Assembly (NCBI RefSeq): GCF_000187895.1
Contig: NZ_DS990127.1
Span: 62,001-126,000 of the forward strand
From: Phocaeicola plebeius DSM 17135
GTDB lineage: Bacteria > Bacteroidota > Bacteroidia > Bacteroidales > Bacteroidaceae
Direction of reading: 5' to 3'
DNA length: 64,000 nt
Part shown: one piece after another, positions 28,375 through 37,775 of the stretch
How positions within the stretch are numbered: position 1 is the first letter of the stretch
Layout: each line of letters begins with the position of its first letter
Made by a program: the position numbers and the translations under genes
Notes under the pieces: model-generated
Seen by the model: the letters and a program-made list of their open reading frames with translations, nothing else
The model's database searches: none
What the model was told of the DNA's origin: nothing

Positions 28375-30587
28375 CCGTGCAAGTGAGGGTGTCTGGAGGT
28401 GCATATTGGGGCTCTTATGCAGCTTATCGGAATGACAGTGTACTGATTGCTCCTGAACTGATAGAGACGAAATGTAGTTTTGTTCCGTTGGAGAATGATT
28501 TTCTGGTCAGTGAGGGACACCGTTACCGTTGCAATGCCCTTGCTACGGACAGCACTTTTTTTCAATTGTTCTCTTATCCGCTGATACAGGGAGAAAAGAA
28601 CCTGACCGATCCTTCTTCAGTAGTACTGACCCAATCGTATGCACGGGAGGTTTTTGGTTCGGACAACCCTGTCGGAAAGACAATCACTTATTCCAACGGA
28701 CAAGAATATGTGGTGAAAGGAGTGATAGGGTTTCCTGTCAACAAAACCTGGCTGAATTTCGATATGCTTCTGGCTAATAGCTCTTCCAATAGTTGGGAGA
28801 AGATGCCGCTGGATTTATATCGTTTTGTGCCTGGAGCAGATATGAATAAACTTAATCAAGTAGGGAAACATCCACGCCGTCTGAATCCGCACTATCCGTC
28901 GGATACACGGGTGTACACCTTTCGTTTTGTACCTTTGAAAGAATGTTACTTTTCCAAGTTGGAAATAAGGGATAAAGCATCTATTTATGTATGGGGAGAT
29001 TGGGGACAGTTGCAGATATTCATGGGTATCTGTGCGTTGCTGCTGGTTACCGGATTGCTGAACTTCATCAACCTTTACATGATTTTTATGCTCAAACGCA
29101 CGCACGAATACGGTATACGCCGGGTGTTTGGAGCAGGAAGAGGAGCTGTCTTTGCACAGATTTTTGCCGAGAACTTTCTGCTTTCCGCTTTGGCGGTGCT
29201 GCTTGCGTGGGTATGCATTGAACTGACCCGGGTGCCCGTGTCCCGCTTTTTCGGGTTTGATTTTTCTTATACAGCTTTCGATGGGTATTTGTCCTTGGCG
29301 TTACTTGTATTCCTTCCGCTGGTAGCCTCGCTTTATCCGTATTTCCGTTTCACGCGTATCTTGCCTTCTGTCGGCATCCGTCTGGTGAGTACGGCCGGGC
29401 AGTCGGTACGGGCGAGGATGGGACTGTTGCTGTTACAATATGTACTTACCTTGATATTGGTGGTACTGGCATTTTATTTTAACCGTCAGCTCGATACTTT
29501 GCTGCATACAGACCCGGGGTATCGTACGGAGAATATTTTAGTGGCGCATCTGGCTCACGAATCAAAGGATTATTCGTCCTATCAGAATCCGGAAGACATA
29601 CAGGCACGTGTGCAGCGAGTGAAACAACTTGGTGCCAAGATGAAAGCTTGCCCTGATATAGAGTATTGGGTAGCGGACCAATCTGCGCTGACCTCCAGTG
29701 ATTTTGGAATGAAGTTTATAGGAAACAACGGGCGTACGGCTTTTTTGTATATGTGGTATGCCAATCCTTCTTTCTTCCGGCTTTATGAGCTGCGTTTTGT
29801 AGAGGGAACGCTTCCCTCAATGGAAGAGGAAGAAGATTGGGACAGGGAGTATTATGTGGTGAACCGTGCAGCACTGAAGGAGTTGGGGTATGATTCCTGT
29901 CAAGGAGCTACATTGATGTATGAAGATGACAAGATGAGGGCTCAAAACCCGGAAGCGCATCCTATTGTGGCGGTTATCGACGATTATTATGACGGACATA
30001 TCAGTGCGGGTGTGCATCCGATGGTATTTGTGGTGCGACGTGGCTCTTCCGGTGACCTGTATACGTTGTCATACCGTCCGGGCCGTCTTGCTGCGGTGAT
30101 GGATTACTTGAAAAAAGTGGAACGTGAAATATATGGCACAGAGGAATTTGAATATACATTGTTTTCCGACCAGGTGAAACAGATGTATGCGGCAGACCGT
30201 CGGATGGCAATGCTTTACACTGCGTTTGCCTTTATCGCCATTGTCGTATCCTGTCTGGGGCTGTTCGGCATTTCCCTGTTTGATATCCGCCAGCGTTACC
30301 GGGAGATTGCCATCCGCAAGGTGAACGGTGCCATGCTGAAAGACCTGTATGTGCTGTTGCTCCGCCGTTACGTGGGGATGCTGTTGCTGGCAGCCGTGGT
30401 GGCAGTGCCGCTGGCTTGGTTGGCCATCCATTATTATACTGCCGATTTGGTGGTGAAGGCTCCGGTGACGGTCGGTCTGTTCCTGGCAGCCTTCCTAATA
30501 GTGGCAGTGATTTCCGTGGCTACGTTGCTTTGGCAGGTGAACAAGGCTTCCCGCATCAACCCGAGTGAAGTAATGAAAAGTGAATAA
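28206..30587 (+). CDS. MacB/FtsX-type ABC permease 3 of 7
   Basis: 793 residues, same duplicated MacB_PCD-FtsX architecture. The first 56 residues are nearly identical to permease 4, and the last 100 (from FDIRQRYREIAIRKVNGAMLKD to the end) differ from permease 4 by a single residue, although the periplasmic domains between them are only distantly similar. Mid-protein coupling segment: LKRTHEYGIRRVFGAGRGAVF. The gene follows permease 2 after an 18-base spacer that is repeated before permease 4. A separate substrate or partner specificity per permease is an inference from the variable middles. Confidence 0.9.
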   Translation: MNILRYALRFLLRARTYTLINLLGLAFSLACCIILLRYIHRELTVDTHCVDREKVYAVQVRVSGGAYWGSYAAYRNDSVLIAPELIETKCSFVPLENDFLVSEGHRYRCNALATDSTFFQLFSYPLIQGEKNLTDPSSVVLTQSYAREVFGSDNPVGKTITYSNGQEYVVKGVIGFPVNKTWLNFDMLLANSSSNSWEKMPLDLYRFVPGADMNKLNQVGKHPRRLNPHYPSDTRVYTFRFVPLKECYFSKLEIRDKASIYVWGDWGQLQIFMGICALLLVTGLLNFINLYMIFMLKRTHEYGIRRVFGAGRGAVFAQIFAENFLLSALAVLLAWVCIELTRVPVSRFFGFDFSYTAFDGYLSLALLVFLPLVASLYPYFRFTRILPSVGIRLVSTAGQSVRARMGLLLLQYVLTLILVVLAFYFNRQLDTLLHTDPGYRTENILVAHLAHESKDYSSYQNPEDIQARVQRVKQLGAKMKACPDIEYWVADQSALTSSDFGMKFIGNNGRTAFLYMWYANPSFFRLYELRFVEGTLPSMEEEEDWDREYYVVNRAALKELGYDSCQGATLMYEDDKMRAQNPEAHPIVAVIDDYYDGHISAGVHPMVFVVRRGSSGDLYTLSYRPGRLAAVMDYLKKVEREIYGTEEFEYTLFSDQVKQMYAADRRMAMLYTAFAFIAIVVSCLGLFGISLFDIRQRYREIAIRKVNGAMLKDLYVLLLRRYVGMLLLAAVVAVPLAWLAIHYYTADLVVKAPVTVGLFLAAFLIVAVISVATLLWQVNKASRINPSEVMKSE
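30282..30587. repeat. Direct repeat copy: 3' end of permease 3 (pairs with 32649-32954)
   Basis: 306 bp coding for the last FtsX block are almost the same as the end of permease 4, at an offset of 2367 bp. By eye about a dozen substitutions separate them, nearly all synonymous, which points to recent conversion or duplication under protein-level constraint. Confidence 0.85.
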
Positions 30588-30774
30588 TAAAAAAGACAAA
30601 TTTATATGAACACACTACGCTATGCATTACGTTTCCTGCTCCGTGCACGGACGTACACACTGATTAATCTGTTGGGGCTGGCATTCAGTCTGGCCTGCTG
30701 CATCATTTTGCTTCGATACATTCATCGGGAACTGACGGTCGATACCCATTGTGTGGACCGGGAAAATGTGTATG
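30549..30774. repeat. Direct repeat copy B: permease junction (pairs with 28149-28374)
   Basis: Second copy of the junction repeat, spanning the end of permease 3, the spacer and the start of permease 4. The similarity stops abruptly about 170 bases into the gene. Confidence 0.85.
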
Positions 30775-32954
30775 TGTCACGTTGTCAGATTGGCGAGAAC
30801 GATGCATTGGTTTCTTCCACATTGAATGGTGATACGCTGGCTGTAGACCCGTCACTGGTCATGCAACGTTCACGGGTCACACTGCTGGATCATGACATGA
30901 TACGTTACAAGGACAATCGTTTGCAGGTAAATATGATAGTGGCCGATACGACCTTTCTGAAACTGTTCCGTTATCAGCTGTTACAAGGAGAGTATTCCCT
31001 TTCAAAGCCAGGGATGGCCTTGTTGAGTGAGCACCTGGCACATAAGTTGTTTGGCAAGCAGAATCCCATTGGAGAGACCTTTGTCCTGTCTACCGGGAAA
31101 TCAGTGACGGTATCCGGAATCTTCGCTACTCCGGAAAATAAGTCTATCTTGCAGGTAGATGCCATTCTTTCTGAAATGCCTGGAGCACTTTGGGAAAGAA
31201 TGCCCATGGAGTTTGTCCGTTTTGTGCCAGGAGCGGATATTCAGAAATTAAATGAGGCAGGCAAGATCTTGCGTCCTACGCAGGTGGGAGACGGCAGCAT
31301 GTACACTTTCTCCCTCCTGTCACTGAAGGATGTATATTGGGAGTCACGCTTGTTGTACCGCACTTCTCCTACGATGTGTGTGTCGGGCAACAGGGCTCAG
31401 TTGTATGTTTTGTCGGCCATGTGTATCTTTATATTCTTTATAGGTCTGCTTAATTACATCAATTTGTATGCGGTGCTGTTGGGCAAGCGATTACGGATTT
31501 ATCTACTTCATCGGGTGTGGGGAGCAGGCTTCCGTCCTCTCTTCATGTTGGTGTACTGGGAAAATCTGGTGCTGTCGGTCTTGTCGTTGTTGCTGGCCTG
31601 GACAGTGGTGGAACTTGCCCAACCTTTTGTCAACCGTTTGTTTGACACGGTGTTTACCGTAGGGACGTTTGATGTATGGGTATCATTGTCTCTTTTGGTG
31701 TGGTTGCCGTTGCTCATATCATTATGCACGGTAGTTCGGTGCTGGAAATCCCCGTTGGGTATGTCGCTGGTTCGTTCGGGGAATGACAGGAAGTCAATAC
31801 GCTTGCGTCAGGGATTCCTGTTCGTGCAATATACGGTGACCATTGTACTGGTTGTCCTTGCTTTGTTCTTCCATCGTCATCTCAACTTGCTGTTGAATAC
31901 TCCACCGGGATTTCAGGTGGAAAATGTGATTCATGCCAACTTAGTGTATGAGTCGACTGACTATGCCTCTTATACCGATGAATCGATACAAGCCCGGAAG
32001 CAGCGGGTTGCGCAGATTGATGAGGCGTTGAGCAAATGTCCAGACATCGTGAACTGGACAGCTGGTTTGTATTCCATTTTGGATTTCGACTATACGGCGG
32101 AGTTTCAGAATGCGAAGGGAGAAACCGTTTCATTGAATCAGAATTTTTCCACTCCCGAATTTTTTACCTTGTTCAATTTGAAGCTTGTGGAAGGGAAACT
32201 GCCCGTTGAAGAAGACGGGTTTGTGGTGAATCGGGCGGCTTTGCGTGTTTTGGGATACACCTCTTTAGAGGGAGCTACCGTGTTGGATCTCCGTATGAAA
32301 GAATTTGTTCCGGATTTGCAGGCCCGTCCCATTGTGGGAGTGATAGAGGATTATTATAGCGGACATATCTCCAAAGGAGTACGTCCCATGCTGTTCATGG
32401 TTTCTCCTACTATGCGGGGAGACGTGTATCAGATAGCATGTCAGCCGGGCAAACTTTCTCAGGTGATAGATTATCTGCGGAAGCTGGAAAGGGAAGTATA
32501 TGGTACGGAAAACTTTCAGTATTCGTTGCTGAAGGATGATGTGCAGAAGTTGTATAAATCCGATCAGCAGGTAGCTACCATTTACTCGGCTTTTGCCTTT
32601 ATTGCCATTGTCATTTCCTGTCTGGGCCTGTTGGGTATTTCCTTGTTCGACATCCGCCAGCGTTACCGGGAGATTGCCATCCGCAAGGTGAACGGTGCCA
32701 TGCTGAAAGACTTGTATGTGCTGTTGCTTCGCCGTTACGTGGGGATGCTGTTGCTGGCAGCCGTGGTGGCAGTGCCGCTGGCTTGGCTGGCCATCCATTA
32801 TTATACTGCCGATTTGGTGGTGAAGGCCCCGGTGACGGTCGGTCTGTTCCTGGCAGCCTTCCTGATAGTAGCGGTGATTTCCGTGGCTACGTTGCTCTGG
32901 CAGGTAAACAAGGCATCCCGTATCAATCCGAGTGAAGTAATGAAAAATGAATAA
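30606..32954 (+). CDS. MacB/FtsX-type ABC permease 4 of 7
   Basis: 782 residues, same architecture as its neighbours. The N-terminal 56 residues and the C-terminal 100 residues are shared with permease 3, while the two periplasmic domains diverge (for example VSRCQIGENDALVSSTLNGD directly after the shared start). Middle coupling block: LGKRLRIYLLHRVWGAGFRP. The end reads NPSEVMKNE. The short 20-bp gap to permease 5 no longer carries the repeated spacer, so the repeat series ends here. Confidence 0.9.
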   Translation: MNTLRYALRFLLRARTYTLINLLGLAFSLACCIILLRYIHRELTVDTHCVDRENVYVSRCQIGENDALVSSTLNGDTLAVDPSLVMQRSRVTLLDHDMIRYKDNRLQVNMIVADTTFLKLFRYQLLQGEYSLSKPGMALLSEHLAHKLFGKQNPIGETFVLSTGKSVTVSGIFATPENKSILQVDAILSEMPGALWERMPMEFVRFVPGADIQKLNEAGKILRPTQVGDGSMYTFSLLSLKDVYWESRLLYRTSPTMCVSGNRAQLYVLSAMCIFIFFIGLLNYINLYAVLLGKRLRIYLLHRVWGAGFRPLFMLVYWENLVLSVLSLLLAWTVVELAQPFVNRLFDTVFTVGTFDVWVSLSLLVWLPLLISLCTVVRCWKSPLGMSLVRSGNDRKSIRLRQGFLFVQYTVTIVLVVLALFFHRHLNLLLNTPPGFQVENVIHANLVYESTDYASYTDESIQARKQRVAQIDEALSKCPDIVNWTAGLYSILDFDYTAEFQNAKGETVSLNQNFSTPEFFTLFNLKLVEGKLPVEEDGFVVNRAALRVLGYTSLEGATVLDLRMKEFVPDLQARPIVGVIEDYYSGHISKGVRPMLFMVSPTMRGDVYQIACQPGKLSQVIDYLRKLEREVYGTENFQYSLLKDDVQKLYKSDQQVATIYSAFAFIAIVISCLGLLGISLFDIRQRYREIAIRKVNGAMLKDLYVLLLRRYVGMLLLAAVVAVPLAWLAIHYYTADLVVKAPVTVGLFLAAFLIVAVISVATLLWQVNKASRINPSEVMKNE
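32649..32954. repeat. Direct repeat copy: 3' end of permease 4 (pairs with 30282-30587)
   Basis: Partner of the repeat at the end of permease 3. The similarity begins abruptly near the codons for FDIRQRYREIAIRK. Confidence 0.85.
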
Positions 32955-32974
32955 AGAAAAGCAAGAATGAATCT

Positions 32975-35383
32975 ATGATGATTACGCATTATTTGAAAGT
33001 AGCCTTCCGCAATTTGTGGAAATACAAGACACAGCATCTGATTGCGTTGGCTGGAGTAGGGGTGGCCTTGCTGTGTTTCAGTATCTGTCTCTACGTGGTC
33101 CGTTATGCTTTCAGCATGAATCATTGTTTTGCAAACTATGAACGGATTGCCGAACTCAATATTCGTGACATGAAAGATGGGAAGGTGTTGGATCGCACTC
33201 CTGCGACGTTGGCCGAGGAACTGCGTCTTCAAAAGCCGGATGGGATTGAGGCGTTGTGTGTGGTGGATTATTCACCGATAGAACGGCCTTTTAACGTGGA
33301 GATGCCCGACGGGAAGCAGTTACCTTATTCCTTCGCCGTGGCAGAGACTGATTCTTCCTTCTTCCAAGTATTGACTCCTAAGATTTTGTACGGTTCGGCT
33401 GAGGTGAGCAAGATGATGCCAAATTCATTGGTCGTGAGCGAAAGTATGGCACGCCGGGTATATGGGGATATTCGCCAGGCAGTAGGAAAACAGCTGGTAC
33501 TGATGCGCCGGTTGTACACTTCGCCGGATTCTACTCCACGTACCGGTGGAACGGTTTATACCATTCAGGCAGTGATTGAGAATATTCCAGAGAACAACAG
33601 TATTGCTTTTATGAAGCATCTGGATATGTTTTCCCTCAACGATTCGGAAGGAATCATCCAGAATGATGCCCGTTATGCCATTATCAGTTCCTTTACGTAT
33701 GCGTTGCTGCGTGAGGGTTTTACTCTGGAGCAACTCAATGAGTGGTTTTATCGTAGTGAACAGACGCATCGGATGCATGATACAAGCTTTGCGGTGGAAG
33801 CTCATCCGATGGGGGATAGGGACTGGAATGGGGGACTGCTTCGTACGATGGTATGGACTACAATGGTAGCCGGGGTATTGATTTTACTGGTGGCCTTGCT
33901 TAATTTCTTTCATCTGCTCGCGGGGGCTTTCCTTACTCGTATGCGTGAATTCAGTATCCGGCGAATGGCGGGAGCGTCCGGAGGCAGTCTTTTTGTTCAA
34001 CTGTTCACACAGTCTGCCTTGTTGGTTTTGCTGGCCGGCTTGTTGACTGGTGTCTGCATCGAGGTGATGGCTCCCTGGTTGAGACTGGAAATGGCCGGTT
34101 TGTCTTTGCAATTTGACGCTTCTCTGCTGATGGTACAGAGCCTTGAGTATTTGGCTGGCCTGTTGGGAGTATGTGCTTGGGTGTGTGGAATAGTCGTGTG
34201 GAAGGTACGTCGCACGCAGGTGCATGCGGGGGTATCGGGCGGTGTACACCGGGGAGGAAAGAGACGACTGCGGAATCTGTTGTTGGGAGTGCAGTTGTTC
34301 ATCTGTTGGGTTTTTATCTCACTGGCAGCGGCACTTTATCTGCAATCGGATAAAACGGGACGTACCTTGTTCGGGACATTGAGCTTGGAGGAGAAAGAGC
34401 AGATTTTGAGCATTCCGATGGATTTTTCCTTTATGAACGTCGTGCAGAAGCAGGATCTGATACATCAGTTTAAAAACTTGTCGGGAGTCGAAGAGGTACT
34501 TCCGGCCGACATCAATTATTTGGGAGGTGTTTCCGGTACGGGTATGTATACGGAGAAAGATAATAAAGGCAGTTATGTGGATGTAAATGTGATGCGTATA
34601 ACTTCCGGCTTCTTTCGTTTCATGCACATTCCGATGCGGTCGGGACATACGCCGCGTGAATCGTCCGATTTGGTGATAGACGAGGCATTATCTCATCGTC
34701 TCGGAACGGACATCATGGGGAAACCGCTTTATAATTTTGACGGAGATGCCTACACGGTTAAAGGAGTGTGCCAGACATTTGTGTCCAGTGTGTATTATGA
34801 TAGTGAAGGATTTATATTCCTCCTGAGCGGGTTCGACGATTATTGTGGGCATTGCTATGTGAAGTGTAAGGAAGGGCAGACGGAAACCGTCTTTCAGGAG
34901 GTCAGGAAGATACTGAAAAAGACGTTGCCGGAAAGTGTGGAAGTGAAGGTAAGCACGTTCATGGACGACATCCGTGAGTCACAGGCGCTTGAGTTCAAGC
35001 TCCGCGGAATTGTATTGTTCTTTTCGGTAGTGGTACTGGTGATTTCGTTGTTGGGCGTGTATTCAGCCGTGACCATCGACACGGAATATCGGCGGAAGGA
35101 GATGGCTATCCGAAAGATCAACGGTGCCGGAATGCGTCAGATAGTCTGGCTGTTTGCCCGGCTTTATGTTACTTTATTGACGGTGACGGCTGTGTTGGGA
35201 TTTGCGTTGGTTGAATTCTTGTTGAGGCAGTTTAGTACCTTGTATACGGTGTTCTTCCAGCATGGGGTGGCTTTCTATTTTTTCCTCTTCCTGAGTGTCT
35301 CCTTGTTCGTCGCTCTTACGGTAGCTTTCCGTATTTGGCAGGTGTCCCGGGTGAATCCGGCAGAAGAAATCAAGCGGGAGTGA
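32975..35383 (+). CDS. MacB/FtsX-type ABC permease 5 of 7
   Basis: 802 residues, the longest of the series. It begins MMITHYLKVAFRNLWKYKTQ, a start shared with permease 6 but different from permeases 2-4, so two sub-lineages of permease ends exist. Same order of domains: helix, periplasmic domain, three helices with RMREFSIRRMAGASGGSLF, second helix and periplasmic domain, last block with YRRKEMAIRKINGAGMRQIVW, end NPAEEIKRE. Two adjacent ATG codons are possible starts. No internal ATPase motif. Confidence 0.9.
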   Translation: MMITHYLKVAFRNLWKYKTQHLIALAGVGVALLCFSICLYVVRYAFSMNHCFANYERIAELNIRDMKDGKVLDRTPATLAEELRLQKPDGIEALCVVDYSPIERPFNVEMPDGKQLPYSFAVAETDSSFFQVLTPKILYGSAEVSKMMPNSLVVSESMARRVYGDIRQAVGKQLVLMRRLYTSPDSTPRTGGTVYTIQAVIENIPENNSIAFMKHLDMFSLNDSEGIIQNDARYAIISSFTYALLREGFTLEQLNEWFYRSEQTHRMHDTSFAVEAHPMGDRDWNGGLLRTMVWTTMVAGVLILLVALLNFFHLLAGAFLTRMREFSIRRMAGASGGSLFVQLFTQSALLVLLAGLLTGVCIEVMAPWLRLEMAGLSLQFDASLLMVQSLEYLAGLLGVCAWVCGIVVWKVRRTQVHAGVSGGVHRGGKRRLRNLLLGVQLFICWVFISLAAALYLQSDKTGRTLFGTLSLEEKEQILSIPMDFSFMNVVQKQDLIHQFKNLSGVEEVLPADINYLGGVSGTGMYTEKDNKGSYVDVNVMRITSGFFRFMHIPMRSGHTPRESSDLVIDEALSHRLGTDIMGKPLYNFDGDAYTVKGVCQTFVSSVYYDSEGFIFLLSGFDDYCGHCYVKCKEGQTETVFQEVRKILKKTLPESVEVKVSTFMDDIRESQALEFKLRGIVLFFSVVVLVISLLGVYSAVTIDTEYRRKEMAIRKINGAGMRQIVWLFARLYVTLLTVTAVLGFALVEFLLRQFSTLYTVFFQHGVAFYFFLFLSVSLFVALTVAFRIWQVSRVNPAEEIKRE

Positions 35384-35423
35384 TGAGATAATATGGTTAT
35401 ATAGTTTCAAGAGAGATAAAAAT

Positions 35424-37736
35424 ATGATTGCACATTATTTGAAAGTGGCTTTTCGCAATTTGTGGAAATACAAGACTCAGCATATCGTTTCAGTTTTTTG
35501 TCTGGCGATAGGAGTCTTGGCTTTTTCACTTATGATTCGCTTTGTAAGTGTAATGAGCGAAAGGGCTGATTATATAGGAGGCGAACGGGCTATGCAACTG
35601 AATATTAGTAAAAAGGATTTTGCCGGTGATATTCCTTTCTATGAAGAAGATGTCCGGAGGCTGGAAAACCAGGTTACAGGTATGCTGGATTCTATCTCAG
35701 CCTTTTCCTATGAGGCCAATATGGATGTGGAGGTGGTAGGAATAGATGGGAATGAAACCCCGTATCAGGTGACTTACAAAGTGGCAAATTCTTCTGCTTT
35801 TCTGTTTTGGAAATTACCTTTGCTCTATGGTTCCCGCTTGCCGGAAAAAGAAGATGAAATCATTGTGTCTGCTTCTTTTGCTAGAAAGATAGCAGGGGGT
35901 GACAATCCGGTCGGTCGGGTGGTCCGGATTGCATCGCAGACCTCTGCCAATGGTATTACGGATTATTGGATTGTAAATGTAGTAGCCGAAAATGAGAATG
36001 GCGGTTCGCCGAGGACAGAATGTTGGTTCCCTTTGTCATTGAAACCAAAGGCCTGGCTTCAAGTCTATGCTCTGCGTGAGCAGGGAATTTCTCCAGAATC
36101 GCTGAAAAAACGCTTGGCAAGGATGACTTGGGTGCGTGGAGAGGAGGTGATGCATGTGAAGGCTTTTTCTTTAAAAGAACTGGAGGAAAGCAGGAATACA
36201 GACTTGGCCCGTTTTTTCTTGCTCTTCATTTCTTCCTTGATTCTGCTGTCGGGACTGATTAATTTCCTGAAGTTTACATTTCAAATGTTTTATGCCCGTC
36301 AGCGGGAGCTGGCTTTACGTAAATGTGTGGGCTCTGATTCAAAGGGCATATTCTTGTTGCTGTTTTTTGAGGTGTTCATAATGCTGACCATAGCTTGGTT
36401 TCTTTCTTTGATTATGGGGGAGGTGGCGATTCCGTTGGCCCGTACTTGGCTGCCTGCTGAGAATATCGTCTGGATGTCTGCCTCGTCTGTTTACAGCCTG
36501 CATACACTTGTTTATTTGGGTACATTGTTGCTCTGCACTCCTTTGTTAATACTCCCGGTATGGCGGGTTCGTAGGGTGAGCCTGATTCGTCTGATTCAGT
36601 TTAATCGCGGGAAACATATTTTTCGTTCCCTGATGATTGGTGTTCAACTTGCAGTGTGCGTATTCTTCTTGGGAGCGGTTATGGTTGTTCATCTATCGTA
36701 TACAGAACTGTTTGGAAAAACATATGTTCCTTTGGATACGGAGGAAGAAGAACGGAGCCTTTCTCTTTCTTTGGATACGGAACGTATTCGCCAACATTGG
36801 GATGAAATTCGTTCAGGCCTGGCTGCTTTGCCTGAAATTGAACGTTTGGTCACACTGGGGGATGAAACTTTAGACGGAAATCTATCTTCCTATCTTTATA
36901 CCTCCTATCAGAAAGCAAATCATTCAGAGGTACGGGTTGCTGTAGCTCAGGGAGATCCGGCTTATTTTGATTTTTTCCATATTCCGCTGGCTGGGAAACA
37001 GATGGATGCAGAAACGGAAGGATATGTGTATGTCAATGAGAATTTTGCCGATTTGCTACAAACTGAACATACAGACGGTACGGTGATGCTTGATGGACGA
37101 AGCTATCGGATTGCAGGGGTGTATCATGAACTTTATAAGCAGGTGATACTGGATGGACGGATGAATTTGTCGGTATTTTTTCCTTCTTCTCAGGCGACTA
37201 CTTGTTTGCTGAAAATTGCATCAGGGAATGAGGTGGATAAAGTAAAGGAAGAAGTAATTGCTTTGTGTCGTCAATATGTTCCGGAAACATTACCATTGCA
37301 CATTCGAAAGCTGGGTGATGTCCGGCAAACAGACAGTGCTACTATTGGAATGATGAAATATGTAATGGGAATACTGGCCGTCGTTAGTATTTTGTTAGTG
37401 GTGTTAAGTGTGTATTCATCGGTGGTAATGGATGCGGAAACCAGACGAAAGGAAGTAGCCATTCGTAAAATCAATGGAGCCTCTCCATGGGATATTGGTT
37501 TGCTATTTGCGCGAGGGTATGTTGTGATTTTTCTGATTGCTTTCGGGGTGACTTATCCGGTGTTGAGACTTGCTATGATTCAGGCATTGAGCGATTCTGG
37601 TTTGCAATCCGTTTATGGTTGGGCGTGGGGACTCTGTCTGTTTGTCGTAGTCGCCTGTCTGGTTGGACTGACCGCATGCTGGCAGATATACCGGGTTATG
37701 CGGTTGAATCCGGCAGAAGAGATCAAGCGGGAGTGA
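35424..37736 (+). CDS. MacB/FtsX-type ABC permease 6 of 7
   Basis: 770 residues, the shortest of the series. It starts MIAHYLKVAFRNLWKYKTQHIV, close to permease 5; the following first membrane helix and the periplasmic domain are its own. The coupling blocks are ARQRELALRKCVGSDSKGIF (middle) and TRRKEVAIRKINGASPWDIGL (C-terminal), and it ends LNPAEEIKRE. Codon usage is somewhat more AT-rich than in the neighbouring permeases. The thioredoxin-like gene follows after 39 bp. Confidence 0.9.
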   Translation: MIAHYLKVAFRNLWKYKTQHIVSVFCLAIGVLAFSLMIRFVSVMSERADYIGGERAMQLNISKKDFAGDIPFYEEDVRRLENQVTGMLDSISAFSYEANMDVEVVGIDGNETPYQVTYKVANSSAFLFWKLPLLYGSRLPEKEDEIIVSASFARKIAGGDNPVGRVVRIASQTSANGITDYWIVNVVAENENGGSPRTECWFPLSLKPKAWLQVYALREQGISPESLKKRLARMTWVRGEEVMHVKAFSLKELEESRNTDLARFFLLFISSLILLSGLINFLKFTFQMFYARQRELALRKCVGSDSKGIFLLLFFEVFIMLTIAWFLSLIMGEVAIPLARTWLPAENIVWMSASSVYSLHTLVYLGTLLLCTPLLILPVWRVRRVSLIRLIQFNRGKHIFRSLMIGVQLAVCVFFLGAVMVVHLSYTELFGKTYVPLDTEEEERSLSLSLDTERIRQHWDEIRSGLAALPEIERLVTLGDETLDGNLSSYLYTSYQKANHSEVRVAVAQGDPAYFDFFHIPLAGKQMDAETEGYVYVNENFADLLQTEHTDGTVMLDGRSYRIAGVYHELYKQVILDGRMNLSVFFPSSQATTCLLKIASGNEVDKVKEEVIALCRQYVPETLPLHIRKLGDVRQTDSATIGMMKYVMGILAVVSILLVVLSVYSSVVMDAETRRKEVAIRKINGASPWDIGLLFARGYVVIFLIAFGVTYPVLRLAMIQALSDSGLQSVYGWAWGLCLFVVVACLVGLTACWQIYRVMRLNPAEEIKRE

Positions 37737-37775
37737 TATAAATGTAGTATAATAACCTAAAATGAATAAATAACC

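Noticed and set aside
25803..32954. Interpreting the repeated permease ends as an assembly error
   Set aside because: The copies are not identical (scattered, mainly synonymous differences) and each is joined to a unique middle, so they look like real diverged paralogues, although a read-level check would still be sensible.
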